A stretch of DNA of 64,000 bases from Akanthomyces muscarius (taxonomy: Eukaryota > Ascomycota > Sordariomycetes > Hypocreales > Cordycipitaceae). A program made the translations under genes and the position numbers. Below the pieces are notes generated by a model. The model made no database searches and was not told the DNA's origin. It was given only the letters and a program-made list of their open reading frames with translations. Of this stretch, positions 33,313-45,571 are shown one piece after another. The stretch's first letter is position 1. Every line of letters begins with the position of its first letter. Location of the stretch: assembly GCF_028009165.1 (NCBI RefSeq), contig NW_026611618.1, forward strand, positions 744,001-808,000, given 5' to 3'.

Positions 33313-34091
33313 AAGAAAGCGGGATATGAGCCGAAGCCGAAACATGCAATAAATCTCTGTCATTTACAACGCGCATTGGATATATGAATTGGATAAAAGT
33401 GGTAATGCGGATGAATGCAAACAGAAACGCAGGATTCCAATGATAGTTACAAAAAGAGAATATCACAGCACAGGCTTGATTTACTAGCCGCATTCATGAC
33501 GCTCAACTTCTGACAAAATCTGCATCGTTGGTGATACTGGGGATGCCCAAAGCATCGTTTACAGCAATGATCTACCTTTTCGCCGCTTTGACGCCTGGAG
33601 CGCGGGTCGGCCCGTCTTCCCGCTCACTTTCTTCCCATCAGGGCTGCGTACGTGAGGCGGAACTCGCATGCGTGCTTTGCTAGTTATAGACTTGATGATG
33701 GACAAAAAATCGAATTGCTAAAGTAATAAAGAGATAATGGCTAAACTATGGTATGATTCCAAAAAGAAAAAAAGGAAGCACAACGCGCGCAGAAAGCAAA
33801 AATCTAGCAACAGATATCGTTTCCAATCATTTCAAGTCGTTTCATGATGTTCAAGAAGAAAAAGAACCAACGAAAAAAAAAAAAAAAAGTCATTAGCTTA
33901 GACAGTTGCCTGTCAAAAAAGCATCATATCATTCTACCTTGTGTACACACACACACACAAGGACAAAGTCTCAGAAAGATTAGTTGTACACAAATTATTG
34001 TTTTCTTTCCCCCTTCGCTTCAAAGAATAAAAAACGCCGTGCAAGATGGGTGGAGGATGAATCGCGGGCTGTGATGAAAAAAACGGCAAGT
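33313..34091. other. intergenic between convergent genes
   Basis: Contains an A15-16 run near 33875-33890 and a short AC microsatellite near 33944-33957. A short basic minus-strand frame near 33568-33720 is too weak to call. Confidence 0.45.
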
Positions 34092-37000
34092 TCAAGATTT
34101 TGCGCCAGTCATGAAGCGACGTGTGGCATCGGGCCACAGGGCGCTGTCAAAATGGATATCGGGGTTGAGATCGGGGTTGAGATCGGCGAGGAGAGGTGCG
34201 GCGGCGATGCCCTGTCCAGGTCGCAGAGTGGGCAGGGTAGTACCGTTGGGCGTGTGCATCGGGTGGTGGCTTTGGTTGAGAGTTTTCATCGGAGTATCAA
34301 TGATGGTCGTTGGAGGTAATTGGGAGGGGGCTGGGTATTCGGGCCGTGCAAAGTGCGTGTCGACGACGCTGAACGCAGTTTCGCTGCGCCCGAGCTGAGC
34401 GCCGCCGTCGAGGTCGCCGTCGGGACTGGATGTGCGTGATATGCAGGATGCAACGCTCGCATTGTCGTCTAGCTGCGCACTGGTCTGGGCAAGATCGGAT
34501 GTGCTTCCTGGCTGCGTCGCGGTTTGGGGGGCGGCACATGTGCTGTCATCTCGCTGCGCCCTGGTCTGCGGAGTGGTAGAGGTAGTTTCCAGCTGCGTTG
34601 GGGTTCGTCGCGTGGTAACGGCGTTCTTTTCTTGTTGCGAGCTGGTCTGGGGGATTGTGGAAACATTGCGGTCTAGCTGTGTTGTGGTCCGTGGGATGGA
34701 GGCACTGCCGAATTGGGCCGTTCTTTGAGCGGTGGCATATGTATTGTCGTTTGGATGCGTAGTAGATTGGGGTGTGGCAGCACTCAGCTGGGCAGCAAAT
34801 TGGCGATGGGCGGCGACATTTTGTTCCAGCTGCGCAGCGGCGTGGTGAATGCCGGCGTCATATTTGTCTAGTGGCGAAGTGATACGGGTAGTGGCAGCAG
34901 CATTGTTGCCCGGCTGCGTAGTGGCATGGGGCATCTCGTAGACATTGTGCATTTGTTGCGTACTGACTGTTGGAATGGCAGTGGTGTTACTTTCCTGTCG
35001 CGCAGTGGGATGAGGCATATTGTGACCATCCTCAGCCCGTGGCACCGCGAAGAGCGGATTGGCCAAAGCATTGCTATCCATCGGCGCAGTGGGCTGAGGC
35101 ATACTTGAGGGATTGTCGGCCCGCTGCGCAGTGAATATTGGTATTGTAGAGGGGTTGCTGTCCATCCGAGTAAGCGGTTGAGGCATAGTGAACGCATTGT
35201 CAGGCCGCTGCGTAGTGAGTTGGCGGATGGCAGAGACATTGTCCGGGTGCGCGCTGATTTGAGACATGGTAGCCCGATCATCCTGACCCAGGCCAAAAAT
35301 CGCATCCAGCGCCGATCTCGCCGCTCCGTTGCGCTCCAGGTCTTCGAGCAATTCATCCTTGATTCTCTTCGTGAGCTCTTGGGACTGGGGAGAGGTGCTG
35401 GGGTAAGCGACAGCGTCTTCGCTGTGCGACCGCATACAGATACCGCTATCAGTGGAATTTAGGTACGTCGTAGGTTGCTTTGGAGGTGTTGGCATGGTTG
35501 CAAACGATGCGGGCGGAGTCGCGGAACCTTTGCTAACGTTGTCAAGAAGGCTGCGTTCTGTATCATGGGACCTGGGCGGCGCTGGGTTCGTTCGCTGCTG
35601 CTTTTGGGTGAGATTTTCGGATTCTGGGGTTGGCATCGAGTTTCTATTCCGACTGGCATCCAGATAGCTCTTAGCTCTGGCGGCCATATCGTCATAAGAA
35701 GCTGCCACGGGGGCGTTTGCAGCCCAGCCTGTCTTTTGCAGACGAGACGAGTCACTCGGCATTGGGCTCGGAGGTGAGCGGCCACGCTGTGGCAAGAATG
35801 CTGCTTCATTCTTGGTCTCGCTGTTAGGCGCAGCGGTGGGGATGTTCTCTGCAGGCAGCTCACGCGGAGAATGGCTACGCTCCACGGCAGGACGAGAAGC
35901 GATGCGGCTGTAAGCTGGAGCGAAGCAAGGGTCTGGAATCATGGTGAGGAGCTGAGACGCCATCAGCCGCGATCTGGGATCATGGCTCAGACAGATCTCA
36001 GTGATTTGTCTATACCAATCAGGAATGTTAACCTCGGGACCAAGAAGCAATGGCCTGCCCTGAATTTCCGGCTCATCCTCCTCCATTGCCAACGCCCACA
36101 GAACCATTCCAAGTTGGAAGAGATCCGATTTGACGCCGATATAAAGCGAGAGACGCTGGTTTGTATCGACAAGGGGCCTAGCCTCGGGAGGTTCCCATCC
36201 CACAGGACAGCCGCGGCGGTTGACGTCGATAATTTTGGCATTCTCCTTGTCATCAAGTACAACATTGGCGAGCGTCAAGTCTCCTTGTACGAAACCGGAT
36301 TCGTGAAGATCAGCAAGACCCTGAATGATCTGACGAGCCCATCGTTCCCGCTTTCGCCAGGGGATGCCGAGATAAGTCGTCTTACAATCGTCATAAATTC
36401 TGTCCATGAGGGTCCCCTTGGGGCAGTAATCGAGAAGCAGAGCCTTGACAATCTCATTATCGTCGTCGGTGACGAGTCCCCTGAAACCAATTACATGATT
36501 GGAGTCTTGCAAGCTGTGGAGGGCGTGGATTTCGTAGAGAAACTCTTCGACCACTTCGGCTCCTGGGACTTCCTTCTTTACCATGACTTGGTCGCCAACG
36601 CGAATTTTGTAGACAAAGCCGGACATGTGAGCATCAAAGTCAATATCGCACTCCTTGACCATCAAACAGTTGAGATGCTGCAGTGTTTCAACACGAGGAT
36701 AGTCAATTTTTTCCTGCAAGTGTCAGCGAGCGGTTTGTTATCGGCGTATAAATTGGATACTTACATTGGCATCTTCAACCACATGCACGTGCAAGCGGCC
36801 CTCGCTCGTCTGCAGTTTAAGATTTGTGGCGGTGTCATAAAACTGAATATCTGGCAGGCTGTCACGGATGGCCTCGTAAATTTTGGCGCTTTTGTCCCTC
36901 TGCAGCGTCATAGTGGAAAGTTCCCCCTCCAGCGAGTCTGGTGGTGCGTTTCGATAGTCCAACGAGATGGTGACTCTGCGCCACAGAGTATCCCTTTCGC

Positions 37001-37913
37001 GATACGTGAGAAAGAACTTTTCTCTTTTGGAACGGTCACGAAAGTGCATGCTCAAATTCAGGATCCAGACATTCTCCAGTTCAGTTTGGATGAGGGCGTC
37101 AAACTCCTCACGAGGCATGCCAGTCGTGTCGGGCAGATTAGTGCCTGGGATCAGAGTGACCCCCGGCTGAAGCCTTGGGGGAGGCACATACTGGGGCGCT
37201 TTTCTTGGGGGTTCCTCTTCCTCTTCCGAATCTCTGGGTTCCTCCTCTTCGATGAGCCGAGGAGAGGATGTAGCTGAGAAGGCGAGATCGCTGAAGCAGG
37301 CATATGCGGAGTCAAAGGCGCTTGGGGTGGCGAAGGAGTGGGCGGCATCGCTGCGACCAGTGAGGAGACTGAATGGGGATCTTATTTCGGATGAGACAGC
37401 ACGACGCTCCTCTGGGGGCATCTCTACGGGTGTAAGATGCTCTCTGCGCTCCGACTGCTGACGCTTCAGAGTCTGTGACCTTGGCAAGCCGGGGATCACC
37501 TCTCTGTGGTGTCTGCGAAGGGTTTCTTGACTTGCAGGCGGGTCGAAAGTTACTGGGCTGCGTTCAGTGGAGGTATTCCGGGGACTGGCAGAGAGCGGCG
37601 CGTGCTCTTGAGCGGAAGGAGAAGGTTGAGGAGGCTGCTGGGATTGCCGAGATTGCGGGGGATGCTGAGGATGCTGGAGTTGCCCAGATTGCCAAATTTT
37701 CTGAGATTGCTGAAGATACTGGGGCTGCTGAGGATGCTGAGAGTGCTGCTGGTGCTGAAGCTCGGGATGTTGAGATTGCTGAGGTTGTGTGAGGTTCTCG
37801 GGATGCTCGGGGTGCTGAGCGGGATAGCCAGCAGCCTGGAATCTTTGCCGCATGGCCTGATCGGGATCATATACAGGAGGGGACTTGCAGTCATTGTTAG
37901 GTTGGGCCGCCAT
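34092..37913 (-). CDS. large kinase-like protein with Gln-rich N-terminus and repetitive tail
   Basis: Exons 36765-37913 and 34092-36713 flank a 51-nt intron (GTAAGT donor) and give 1256 residues. The first ATG is at 37913. Residues 1-110 are Gln/His/Pro-rich; about 270-383 form a folded region before the kinase. The kinase-like domain (about 390-680) has the Lys strand VMVKKEVPG (427-434), an acidic helix, the catalytic loop VQGDLTLANVVL (Asp528, Asn533) and IIDVNRRG (546-548) where DFG is expected, so HRD and DFG are both altered and activity is uncertain. The C-terminal ~550 residues are low-complexity, with loose 14-17-residue repeats of the type Gln-x-x-Asn-x(4-5)-Pro-Gln. It is probably a signalling protein; partners are unknown. 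Confidence 0.85.
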
Positions 37914-38815
37914 GGCTATAACTGCGGCGAGTGGCGGCTTGTGATGGGCGAGTAGGCGAAACAATAAGGCAGCAAGCGCGAAATGCCAACGACACCGTGA
38001 GAAATGGAAGCTGTTATTGGTTCACAGGGGGGTAAACAGCGTGATTGATGGGCTGTTTTGGGCATGTGAACAATGGTGAGCTATATCTCGGCGATGCGAA
38101 CAGGGGTGACGAGAGACGGCGACGCCAGAAGAGTCAGCAGCGCGAGAAACTAGGCAATGACTCGACAGGGCGACGCAAAGGTTCCATGTAGACCAGGTGT
38201 GGGCTGAAGTGACGAGGCAGAGAGAATAATCAACGTATGGCGAGAATAACTGAGGAAAGAAAAAAGTGTGCGATTGTGCGGTACTGGCTTGGGCGCTTGG
38301 GCGCGCGGTGGGAGGGCGAAGCCAGGCAGAACTGCTGACCGTCTATTCCCCTGGCTGGGGTCTGAGGTCGACCAGGCTGACGAGGGACCAACTGGCTGGG
38401 GCGGCGTTTAGAAGGAAGCGGAGAAGCAGATAAGATGGAGAAGAAGAAGCAGAAGAGGGGAATGATATGTGTAATAATCAGAGGGGTGGCCGGTGAGCGG
38501 CACAGAGGTAGGGCGAAGGAGAGAGAACAAGAGACAAAAAGCAAACAATGACGAAAAGGAGGAGGGCGGGCGTTGAATTAGTTGGTGAAGTGATGCTCGC
38601 TGGGAGTACAGTCGTAGGCAGTTAGTACCTGGAGGGTGTCGACGGCTGTGTGGTTGCACCGGTGGAGGCTAGACCAGGAAAAGGTACCGGCCACGTTTTT
38701 GCGGCAAATCAAAGCGAAGCAAAAATATAATTGGAACTAAATTAAATGCAACAAAAAATAAATAAGAATGCACCAGCGGTTGACAGGGGGTCGGGGCCTG
38801 AAGGAGGAAAGGGCG

Positions 38816-38849
<34 letters not shown>

Positions 38850-41800
38850 TGTGACAGCATGAGCCATGGGCCGGGTTGCAGAAGGTGGCAGGAAGAGGGG
38901 CAGCGAGTGGCTGGTTGGCAGCTGGCACGGACCGGCAGGCGGACGGGCGGGAGACAAACGGGCGCGCCCAAGCAAACGGGGGGCAGTTGAGCAGTTCCTG
39001 CGAGGCGCTAACCAATAAATTAGGTGATGAAAGCCACTGATGGTTAGCGGCCCGCTAAAAAGTGTGCCAGCAGCGAATTTTCTGTAGGGACCTCGCCCCC
39101 CGTCACCCCCCCATCACGTCCCCGTAGCACACCAAGCACACCTCTTCGGCGCTAAAATGTGATGCAGCTTTGGTGGCTTCTTCAAGGCTTCAATATCACT
39201 CGCCAGGCCTCAAAATGGTCTGTCGTCTGCAAAGCACCTGCACGCACCTCACACACACGCATACACAAACAGCTGCCGGCTCCGTGTCTTGGGCCAACCA
39301 TCTCCAGATTCCAACAACTCCTGCTGCACCTTACAGCCGCATACCCAACGACAAGTTAGTCCTATTCCGCTTTTGTACCGGCCGTCTGCCATTAATCCTC
39401 ACTCGACAATTCGTCACGGCGTCATCCTCCATCGCGCACCATTTTAGCTTGCCATTTGCGTCGCCAGCTAACCCTACCTTACTCTCTCAGTGGACGGCTC
39501 CAGTGTCCCTCCCGTCCACATGCACGATGTCCGCCCGCCAAGGACCCAAATAAAGCTTCGCTCACCCAAAAGCAACGACGAAAAGTAAGCCACGCCGGTA
39601 TCGACTCGCCAGCCACCTACGCTCTCTCCCCCACATCAATATTGCCCGCCGTGCGACGACTTTGGACGGGCTTCGCTGGTCTGCCCTTTGCCCTTTCCAA
39701 ACACAAGCACTGACTGGATGTGTCATGTACACAAACCCATCCGTCAATCACTGGCGCCTGTTCTCCATTGACCCTCTTCGGCTTGGCTGTGCTACCTTTC
39801 TCCTTTTTTCTTCTCGGTCACACTGAAACGCCCTCATCGTGTGTTTCTCTCAACAGTCTTGGCGGCCTGCAAGGCGACGAAACAGGAACAACCACAACTG
39901 GCCCGCACGACTAGTTGTCAAATCTTACACAGGATACGCAGCAGAACTTGACCCCGTGCGTCAAATACGTTTTTAGCTTACAAACAGTCTCGGAAATGAT
40001 ACAGACCAGGCTCAGCAGCCGCAAGAATCCCAACTGACACCTGGCCCCAGCGTGCCACAACTCGATACAATGGTTAGCCACGCGGCAACGCCCCTTGGTT
40101 ACCACCGGCGCTGAGTCGTGTCGCAAGAATTTCTCGGCTCATACTAAATATTGAACACTTCAGAACGCCCACCTCATCCATCATCTCAATTGGCCCCGGG
40201 CTCCGCATCGGTGTCCGGCACTTGGGTACTGGTCCCTCGCTAGTGCCCGTGCAGATCCCCCTCCTACACCGAGAAGCACAAACAAGCTCAAGATGGCATG
40301 TCTTGGCCCAGCCGCAGCGGCCGTACCGCACGGACAACCATACAAGCAGTCCTGCCGACTAAATGCTCTACTAAGAAACCACACCCACACACCCTGCATT
40401 GTCAAGACACAATCTCGTCTGCTACATGCATTCCTCCGGGGAATATACTGTTCATGCAGCTACTGCTTTGCGTCATTGTACACTCCCAAGGAGCAAGTAG
40501 TCCATGGCTCGCTCCCTCGTATGCGTGCCCAACGACATATCGGGACGCTGTGCATTGCGCCAAGTGGATGTCGCGACTAGTCCATGGCTGATTTGTCTGG
40601 TGTGAGATCTAACCACGTCAGACTCACACACCACATTACCCATTTGTTCCGTTACTATCTTGCTCCTTTCGAAAAATAGTTGACGCAACTTGCGTTTTAT
40701 GGCCCCCGTAAGGCTCGTCCTTGGGTTCTTCGCAAACCGCCCGACGCCCTGTCCCCAGTATCGGGTAGAGGTGCATAACGTGGCGCTCGGCGCTTGCGAA
40801 CCTCACAGCGTGGCCTTGTCATTCTTGTCTCGGGAAAACTACAGCTACTCTCGGCTGGGACCATGTCAATTCAGCCTTGGATCTGGACACTTTACGGTCT
40901 GGCCTCTCTCGCTGACAGCGAAGCAGGGACAAGTGTAAAAACGCTAGAGAACTTTCTCCTAATCCAACAGAGGAAGTGAGGCGGTCAAGAATGCCCATTG
41001 GCTTGTCACCGCCCCGAAAAAAGATCCAAAACATGACGACCCCAGGCTCCGGAAAGCGGATACGGTTCCTCCTCCCAGGCAGGCTAGGCACGTCCCGCTA
41101 CTGTGGTCCTGTTTTTTCCTGCGCTTGCTGGGTCAGCCCCCTGGCTCTTCCGTGAGTCCCGTCCCGTGTCCATCCGCCGACGACAGCAAGAGTCGCAACT
41201 TTACTTTGTCTGGTTGCGCAAATCGGTGCGCGCGCATATGTACGACCTACCCTCCCTGCCACTTTGGAACTCGACGTTGCGCAGCAGAAAGCAACCGTCC
41301 ATGCATGTTCTCTGCGCAGTGCCGATTGATGATGCAATTGGGCGTTTTGCGGCCGTCAGGCTGCCATCCTTCCCAGCGTGATGTGCAGCTCATGTTGCGT
41401 AGCATGACGGCAAGCCACCTCCATCTACGTATGCTCTCCACGTGTTGTAGTTTTGATACCAGTGCAAGCAAGAACTTGGCATCCGATCGTGAAAACGCAA
41501 AAGTCGTGTAAAGAAGAAATTTCTATATGTCTTTGGAGCTACAATTCCCTTTGGTCTATAAACTGCTCCCCTTTCATCGAATATTCTTCCCGCAACATCA
41601 CTTTAATGTACAAATACACAGAATGACAGATGGTGACACACTTCTCATCCTCCCCATGCAGAATTAAAAGAAAAAGAAAACAAAGAAATACAGATGCAAT
41701 AAACAATGTCATCAAAGGACGTGAGCAAAAAAGTTTGCTCAGTGTTTGTGGAGGGGAGGTTGTCTTTCGGTGTTGTTGTGCAATGACATTCATCTATTCA

Positions 41801-42196
41801 AGTCTTTCTTGCTTTCATCAGATGACCGCATTTCTCTTCCATGATGTTTCATCCCCCCCAGCCGCCCAAGTTTTCCGACAAGTAAAAGTGGCGTTTTTTG
41901 GTGATCCCGAGAGGGGGTCGTACAACGCCGCAACGTCCAGCATCGCGAGACATGCAACACTCCGGGTACCACCACAATGGGTGTACTTTTTTGTGTTTCC
42001 TTCGCAAGGAGTTCTCGTGACGCTGCGCAGTGCAAAGATCCCAATTCGTGTGCCCTCGGTAAAGATGACATGTCACGTATGACAGAAGCGTCACGTCCGT
42101 TTTGTCGTATCGTACAGGAAACTACCAGTTGCTTTTTGTAGTGGTCGCTTTTCTTTGTGTTTTGGCGCCTAAATCGGAGACGCGGGTTGTGCCAAG
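37914..42196. other. 4.3-kb gene-free stretch
   Basis: Lies between the kinase-like start and the Lon stop. I find no supported gene. It includes a (GCTG)n microsatellite (38815-38849), purine/pyrimidine-rich tracts near 38400-38560, and pyrimidine-rich plus-strand DNA near 39100-39900 with GTAAGC-like donors but no extended frame. Part is presumably the kinase gene's promoter and the Lon 3' UTR. Confidence 0.45.
38815..38849. repeat. (GCTG)n microsatellite
   Basis: About eight GCTG/CTGG units in tandem, in the upstream region of the kinase-like gene. Confidence 0.9.
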
Positions 42197-45100
42197 CTAC
42201 TCATCGTCTTGGCCCTCCTTCTTCCCGTCCTTGACCACTCGGCTCTTGTTGGCCGCGGCCAGGTCCAGGTCTGGAAAGACCAGGTCAAAGACTTGTGTGT
42301 ACCACTCCACGGGGTGGCCCTCGATGCCCTCCTTGATCGCGGCCGGCAGCTCGAGCCAGTCCGACATGCAGTCCTTGGGGAAGATGATGGTCGTGCAGCC
42401 CGCGCGGCGCGCCGCCACCGTCTTCTCGCGCAGGCCGCCGATGCGCAGCACTTTGCCCGTGAGCGTGAGCTCACCCGTCATGGCGACAGTCGGGTTGACG
42501 GGGGCGTCGAGCGCGAGCGAGAGCAGCGACGTCGCCATCGTGATGCCAGCCGAGGGGCCGTCCTTGGGTACCGCGCCGTCGGGCACGTGCAGGTGCATCT
42601 TGGCCTTGTCGAAAAAGTCATTGTCGGCAAACTTAGTCGCCATGAAGGACTTGGCAAAGGAGTAGGCAATCGCTGTCGACTCCTTCATCACGGACTTGAG
42701 ATTGCCGGTAATCTCCATGCCGGGGCGGGTGCTTTGGCGGAGAGGCGACTGCAGGATAGACTCAATGTACATGGCCGCGCCGCCCATCTGCGTCCATGCC
42801 AGGCCCATGGCGACACCGGCAGGGCTGACTTCGTAGAGACGGTCAGACGTAAAGACAGGGGGTCCAATGTAGTCGGTCAGGTTGCTCTTGTTGATGGACA
42901 CTTCAACCGTGTCAGGCACTCGTAGAGCCTTGCGCGGTTTCTCCGTCGTTTCCTTTTCGGTGGCTTCCGTGCTAGGCTGCTCTTTGCCCTCCGACTCCGA
43001 TGCCTCTTCAGCCTTCTTGGCAGACTCTTCAGCAGCCTCTTTGCCCTCTTCCGTAAGCGCCTCCTCTTCAGGGATGGCGTCTTCGCCGAGGTCCTGCACA
43101 ATCTTGAGAGCAGACTTGCGGTAGACCTTTTCAATCTGCTTCTTCAGGTTGCGCACACCAGATTCGCGGCAGTAGGCTTTGATCAGCTCCTCAATCGCTT
43201 CATCGGTGAGATCGACCTTGGCGTCCCTGAGACCAGCAGCTTCCTTGGCGGCGGGAGCAAGATATTTGTTGGCAATAGCCTTCTTCTCGTCTGCAACATA
43301 GCCGGACAGGGTGATGAGCTCCATACGGTCGAGCAGAGGGCGTGGAATAGTATCAGTCATATTGGCAGTGCAGACAAAGAGAACCTTGGAAAGGTCAACC
43401 GGGACATCCATGTAGTGATCCAGGAACGAGTTGTTTTGCTCAGGATCGAGCAGCTCGAGAAGGGCGGATGAAGGGTCTCCCTGGTAACCACGGCCAATCT
43501 TGTCGATTTCGTCAATGAGAATCAGCGGGTTCTCGGTCTGGCACTTCTTCAGAGCCTGAATAATGCGGCCGGGCAGGGCGCCAACGTATGTTCTGCGGTG
43601 ACCCTTGATTTCAGCAACGTCTGTAAGACCACCTACACTGAAGCGGTAGTATTCGCGATTCAGAGCACGAGCAATAGACTTGCCGATACTCGTCTTACCA
43701 ACACCAGGAGGGCCGACAAAGCAGAGAATTTTGCCTTCAACGGAGCCACGCAGCTTGCCGACAGCAATGAATTCCAGGATACGATCTTTGACATCCTGAA
43801 GACCATAGTGGTCCTCGTCGAGAACCTTGATCGCATTAGGGATGCCAAAGTTCTCGGCGCTTCGTTGGCCCCAAGGAATCTGCGTCAACCAGTCCAGGTA
43901 GTTCCTTGTGACGTTGAATTCTGAAGCGGCAGTCTCTAAGTGGGCGAGCTTGTTAACCTCCTCATCAAAGACCTTGCGCACGGCATCGGGCATGGCCAGC
44001 TTGCCAGCCTTCTCCTTGAACTTTTCAACGAGCTTGTCCTTGCCGTCAGACTCGAGGCCAAGCTCGCGGCGAATGCCCTTCATCTGCTCCATCAGCCAGT
44101 ACTCGCGTTGTCGCTTGCTAATCTTGCTCTCCACATCCTTGGTGATCTTGGACTGTAGTTGAGCATTCATGAGTTCCTTCTTGAGCACAATCAACGCCTT
44201 TTGCATGCGTTCCTCGACGTTCATGCAGCCCAAGACTTCCTGCAGTTCAGTCTGCTCGCCAGACGACACAGCCGCGGCGAAATCCGCTAGCTTGGCTGGC
44301 TCCGAAGTCACATTGCCAGTGGACTGACTCATCGAAAAGGTAGAGATTTGGTCTCTGAACAAGTTGTTCATCGTAGCAACTTCCTTAAAGACATTGACAA
44401 TCTCATTGGTGACGGCTCGAATGACGGGGCTCTTGGGATCGTAGGGCTCGTCCGCGAGATTTTCGACATTGACTAAGCTGACAGGGTACTTCTTGAGGAA
44501 TGAGGTAGGTTCGTATTTCTCGGCAACTTGGTCGGGTTTCTTGTCGACGGCAGTCTCTTCGAAGCTGGCGACGACATCTCCCTTCTTGTCTGTGGCGGGA
44601 GCTTCCTCGGTGGCAGGTTTGGCGGGGATGGGTTCGGGAACTTCGGGCTCCTTCTTCGTCTCTGCCTTTTTGGCTTCCTGTTGTTGCTGCTGAGGTGTCG
44701 GGGGCACGAGACTGGAGAGCTTGATTCGGCGGTGGGGGTATAGGATGGCAGTAAGGGCGCCTTCTTGGCCGTGGATGGGGAAGGCGCTTGTGATTTGAGC
44801 AAAGACACCGACGTCGTACACATCTTCAACATTTCGAATCACATCCTCATCTTGATTCTCGTCCTTGAAGAGGAAGGCGCCGACGTACGGTTGGCCGCGC
44901 TTAATGGACTCGGTAATGGCGGTGGCGACATCGGGGTCCTTGATCGTAATGGCTTTGTAAAATCCGGGGAATAACGGTCGGCGAGCAATCGGGATGGCGA
45001 GTACTTGTGGATAGACATCAGGTACGACAGGTTTCTGGAGAGCCTTTTCTGAAGATTTGCGCCCTCGCTTGCCTCCGTCACCGGAGCCGTCACCAGAGCC

Positions 45101-45571
45101 AGCGCCAGCGGCGCCGCCCGCGCTGCTGCCAGCCTTGTTCTCCTGTGCCTGCGAAGCACTGTTGTCGCTCTTAGCAGAAACAGTGGCGTCGGCGTCAGAA
45201 TCTTTCGACTCATTTGCGGCCTTTTCAGCGCTGATAGCTTCCTTCTTCTTATTCTCGAGGTTGGCCTTAACCTCCTCTTCGGAGAGAGGCTCGGTGGACT
45301 CGGGCTCGGCCGATGGGTCAAAGAACTTGCTCGGCTTGTCCTTTTCCTTGCCCAGGAAGGCAGAAGTCGAAAAATATAGCGCGGGTATCCGGTGCTGGGC
45401 GGCGGTGCAGGCGGGTGCGGGCTGCAATCTCCGAGCGCAGGCGTGCTGCTGTGTATAGTGAGCCACGGCCGGGAAGCCGGCTACAGCTCGCGTGGATGTC
45501 GATGATGGCACGGTGCGAGCTGCTGAGCGCCCGATAAGGAGACGTCCGGAGACGCGGGACCGCGGGATCAT
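42197..45571 (-). CDS. PIM1: mitochondrial ATP-dependent Lon protease
   Basis: An ATP-dependent serine protease of the mitochondrial matrix that degrades misfolded and oxidised proteins. It is intronless, 1124 residues; the first ATG (45571) opens an Arg/Ser-rich presequence (MIPRSRVSGRLLIGRS), while the upstream open frame has no ATG. A charged linker rich in Glu, Lys and Ser follows. The LON substrate-binding domain starts near IARRPLFPGFYKAI. The AAA+ module has Walker A GPPGVGKT (about 620-627) and Walker B ILIDEIDK. An acidic insert splits the end of the AAA+ region. The protease domain has Ser1007 in DGPSAG and Lys1050 in GGLREK, 43 residues apart as in E. coli Lon. The family assignment is secure. 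Confidence 0.97.
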   Translation of the reverse strand: MIPRSRVSGRLLIGRSAARTVPSSTSTRAVAGFPAVAHYTQQHACARRLQPAPACTAAQHRIPALYFSTSAFLGKEKDKPSKFFDPSAEPESTEPLSEEEVKANLENKKKEAISAEKAANESKDSDADATVSAKSDNSASQAQENKAGSSAGGAAGAGSGDGSGDGGKRGRKSSEKALQKPVVPDVYPQVLAIPIARRPLFPGFYKAITIKDPDVATAITESIKRGQPYVGAFLFKDENQDEDVIRNVEDVYDVGVFAQITSAFPIHGQEGALTAILYPHRRIKLSSLVPPTPQQQQQEAKKAETKKEPEVPEPIPAKPATEEAPATDKKGDVVASFEETAVDKKPDQVAEKYEPTSFLKKYPVSLVNVENLADEPYDPKSPVIRAVTNEIVNVFKEVATMNNLFRDQISTFSMSQSTGNVTSEPAKLADFAAAVSSGEQTELQEVLGCMNVEERMQKALIVLKKELMNAQLQSKITKDVESKISKRQREYWLMEQMKGIRRELGLESDGKDKLVEKFKEKAGKLAMPDAVRKVFDEEVNKLAHLETAASEFNVTRNYLDWLTQIPWGQRSAENFGIPNAIKVLDEDHYGLQDVKDRILEFIAVGKLRGSVEGKILCFVGPPGVGKTSIGKSIARALNREYYRFSVGGLTDVAEIKGHRRTYVGALPGRIIQALKKCQTENPLILIDEIDKIGRGYQGDPSSALLELLDPEQNNSFLDHYMDVPVDLSKVLFVCTANMTDTIPRPLLDRMELITLSGYVADEKKAIANKYLAPAAKEAAGLRDAKVDLTDEAIEELIKAYCRESGVRNLKKQIEKVYRKSALKIVQDLGEDAIPEEEALTEEGKEAAEESAKKAEEASESEGKEQPSTEATEKETTEKPRKALRVPDTVEVSINKSNLTDYIGPPVFTSDRLYEVSPAGVAMGLAWTQMGGAAMYIESILQSPLRQSTRPGMEITGNLKSVMKESTAIAYSFAKSFMATKFADNDFFDKAKMHLHVPDGAVPKDGPSAGITMATSLLSLALDAPVNPTVAMTGELTLTGKVLRIGGLREKTVAARRAGCTTIIFPKDCMSDWLELPAAIKEGIEGHPVEWYTQVFDLVFPDLDLAAANKSRVVKDGKKEGQDDE

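Noticed and set aside
33568..33720. short basic minus-strand frame ending in SKRRKGRSLL
   Set aside because: Only about 50 codons with no start context or splice partner that I could support.
35871..37277. 468-codon plus-strand frame
   Set aside because: Antisense to the kinase-like gene and spanning its intron; no family signature.
40699..40938. 79-codon plus-strand frame starting MAPVRLVLGFFANR
   Set aside because: No promoter, family or conservation evidence; frames of this length are expected by chance.
42209..42925. 238-codon plus-strand frame
   Set aside because: Antisense shadow of the Lon protease domain, rich in Arg/His/Gly as expected from mirrored codon bias.
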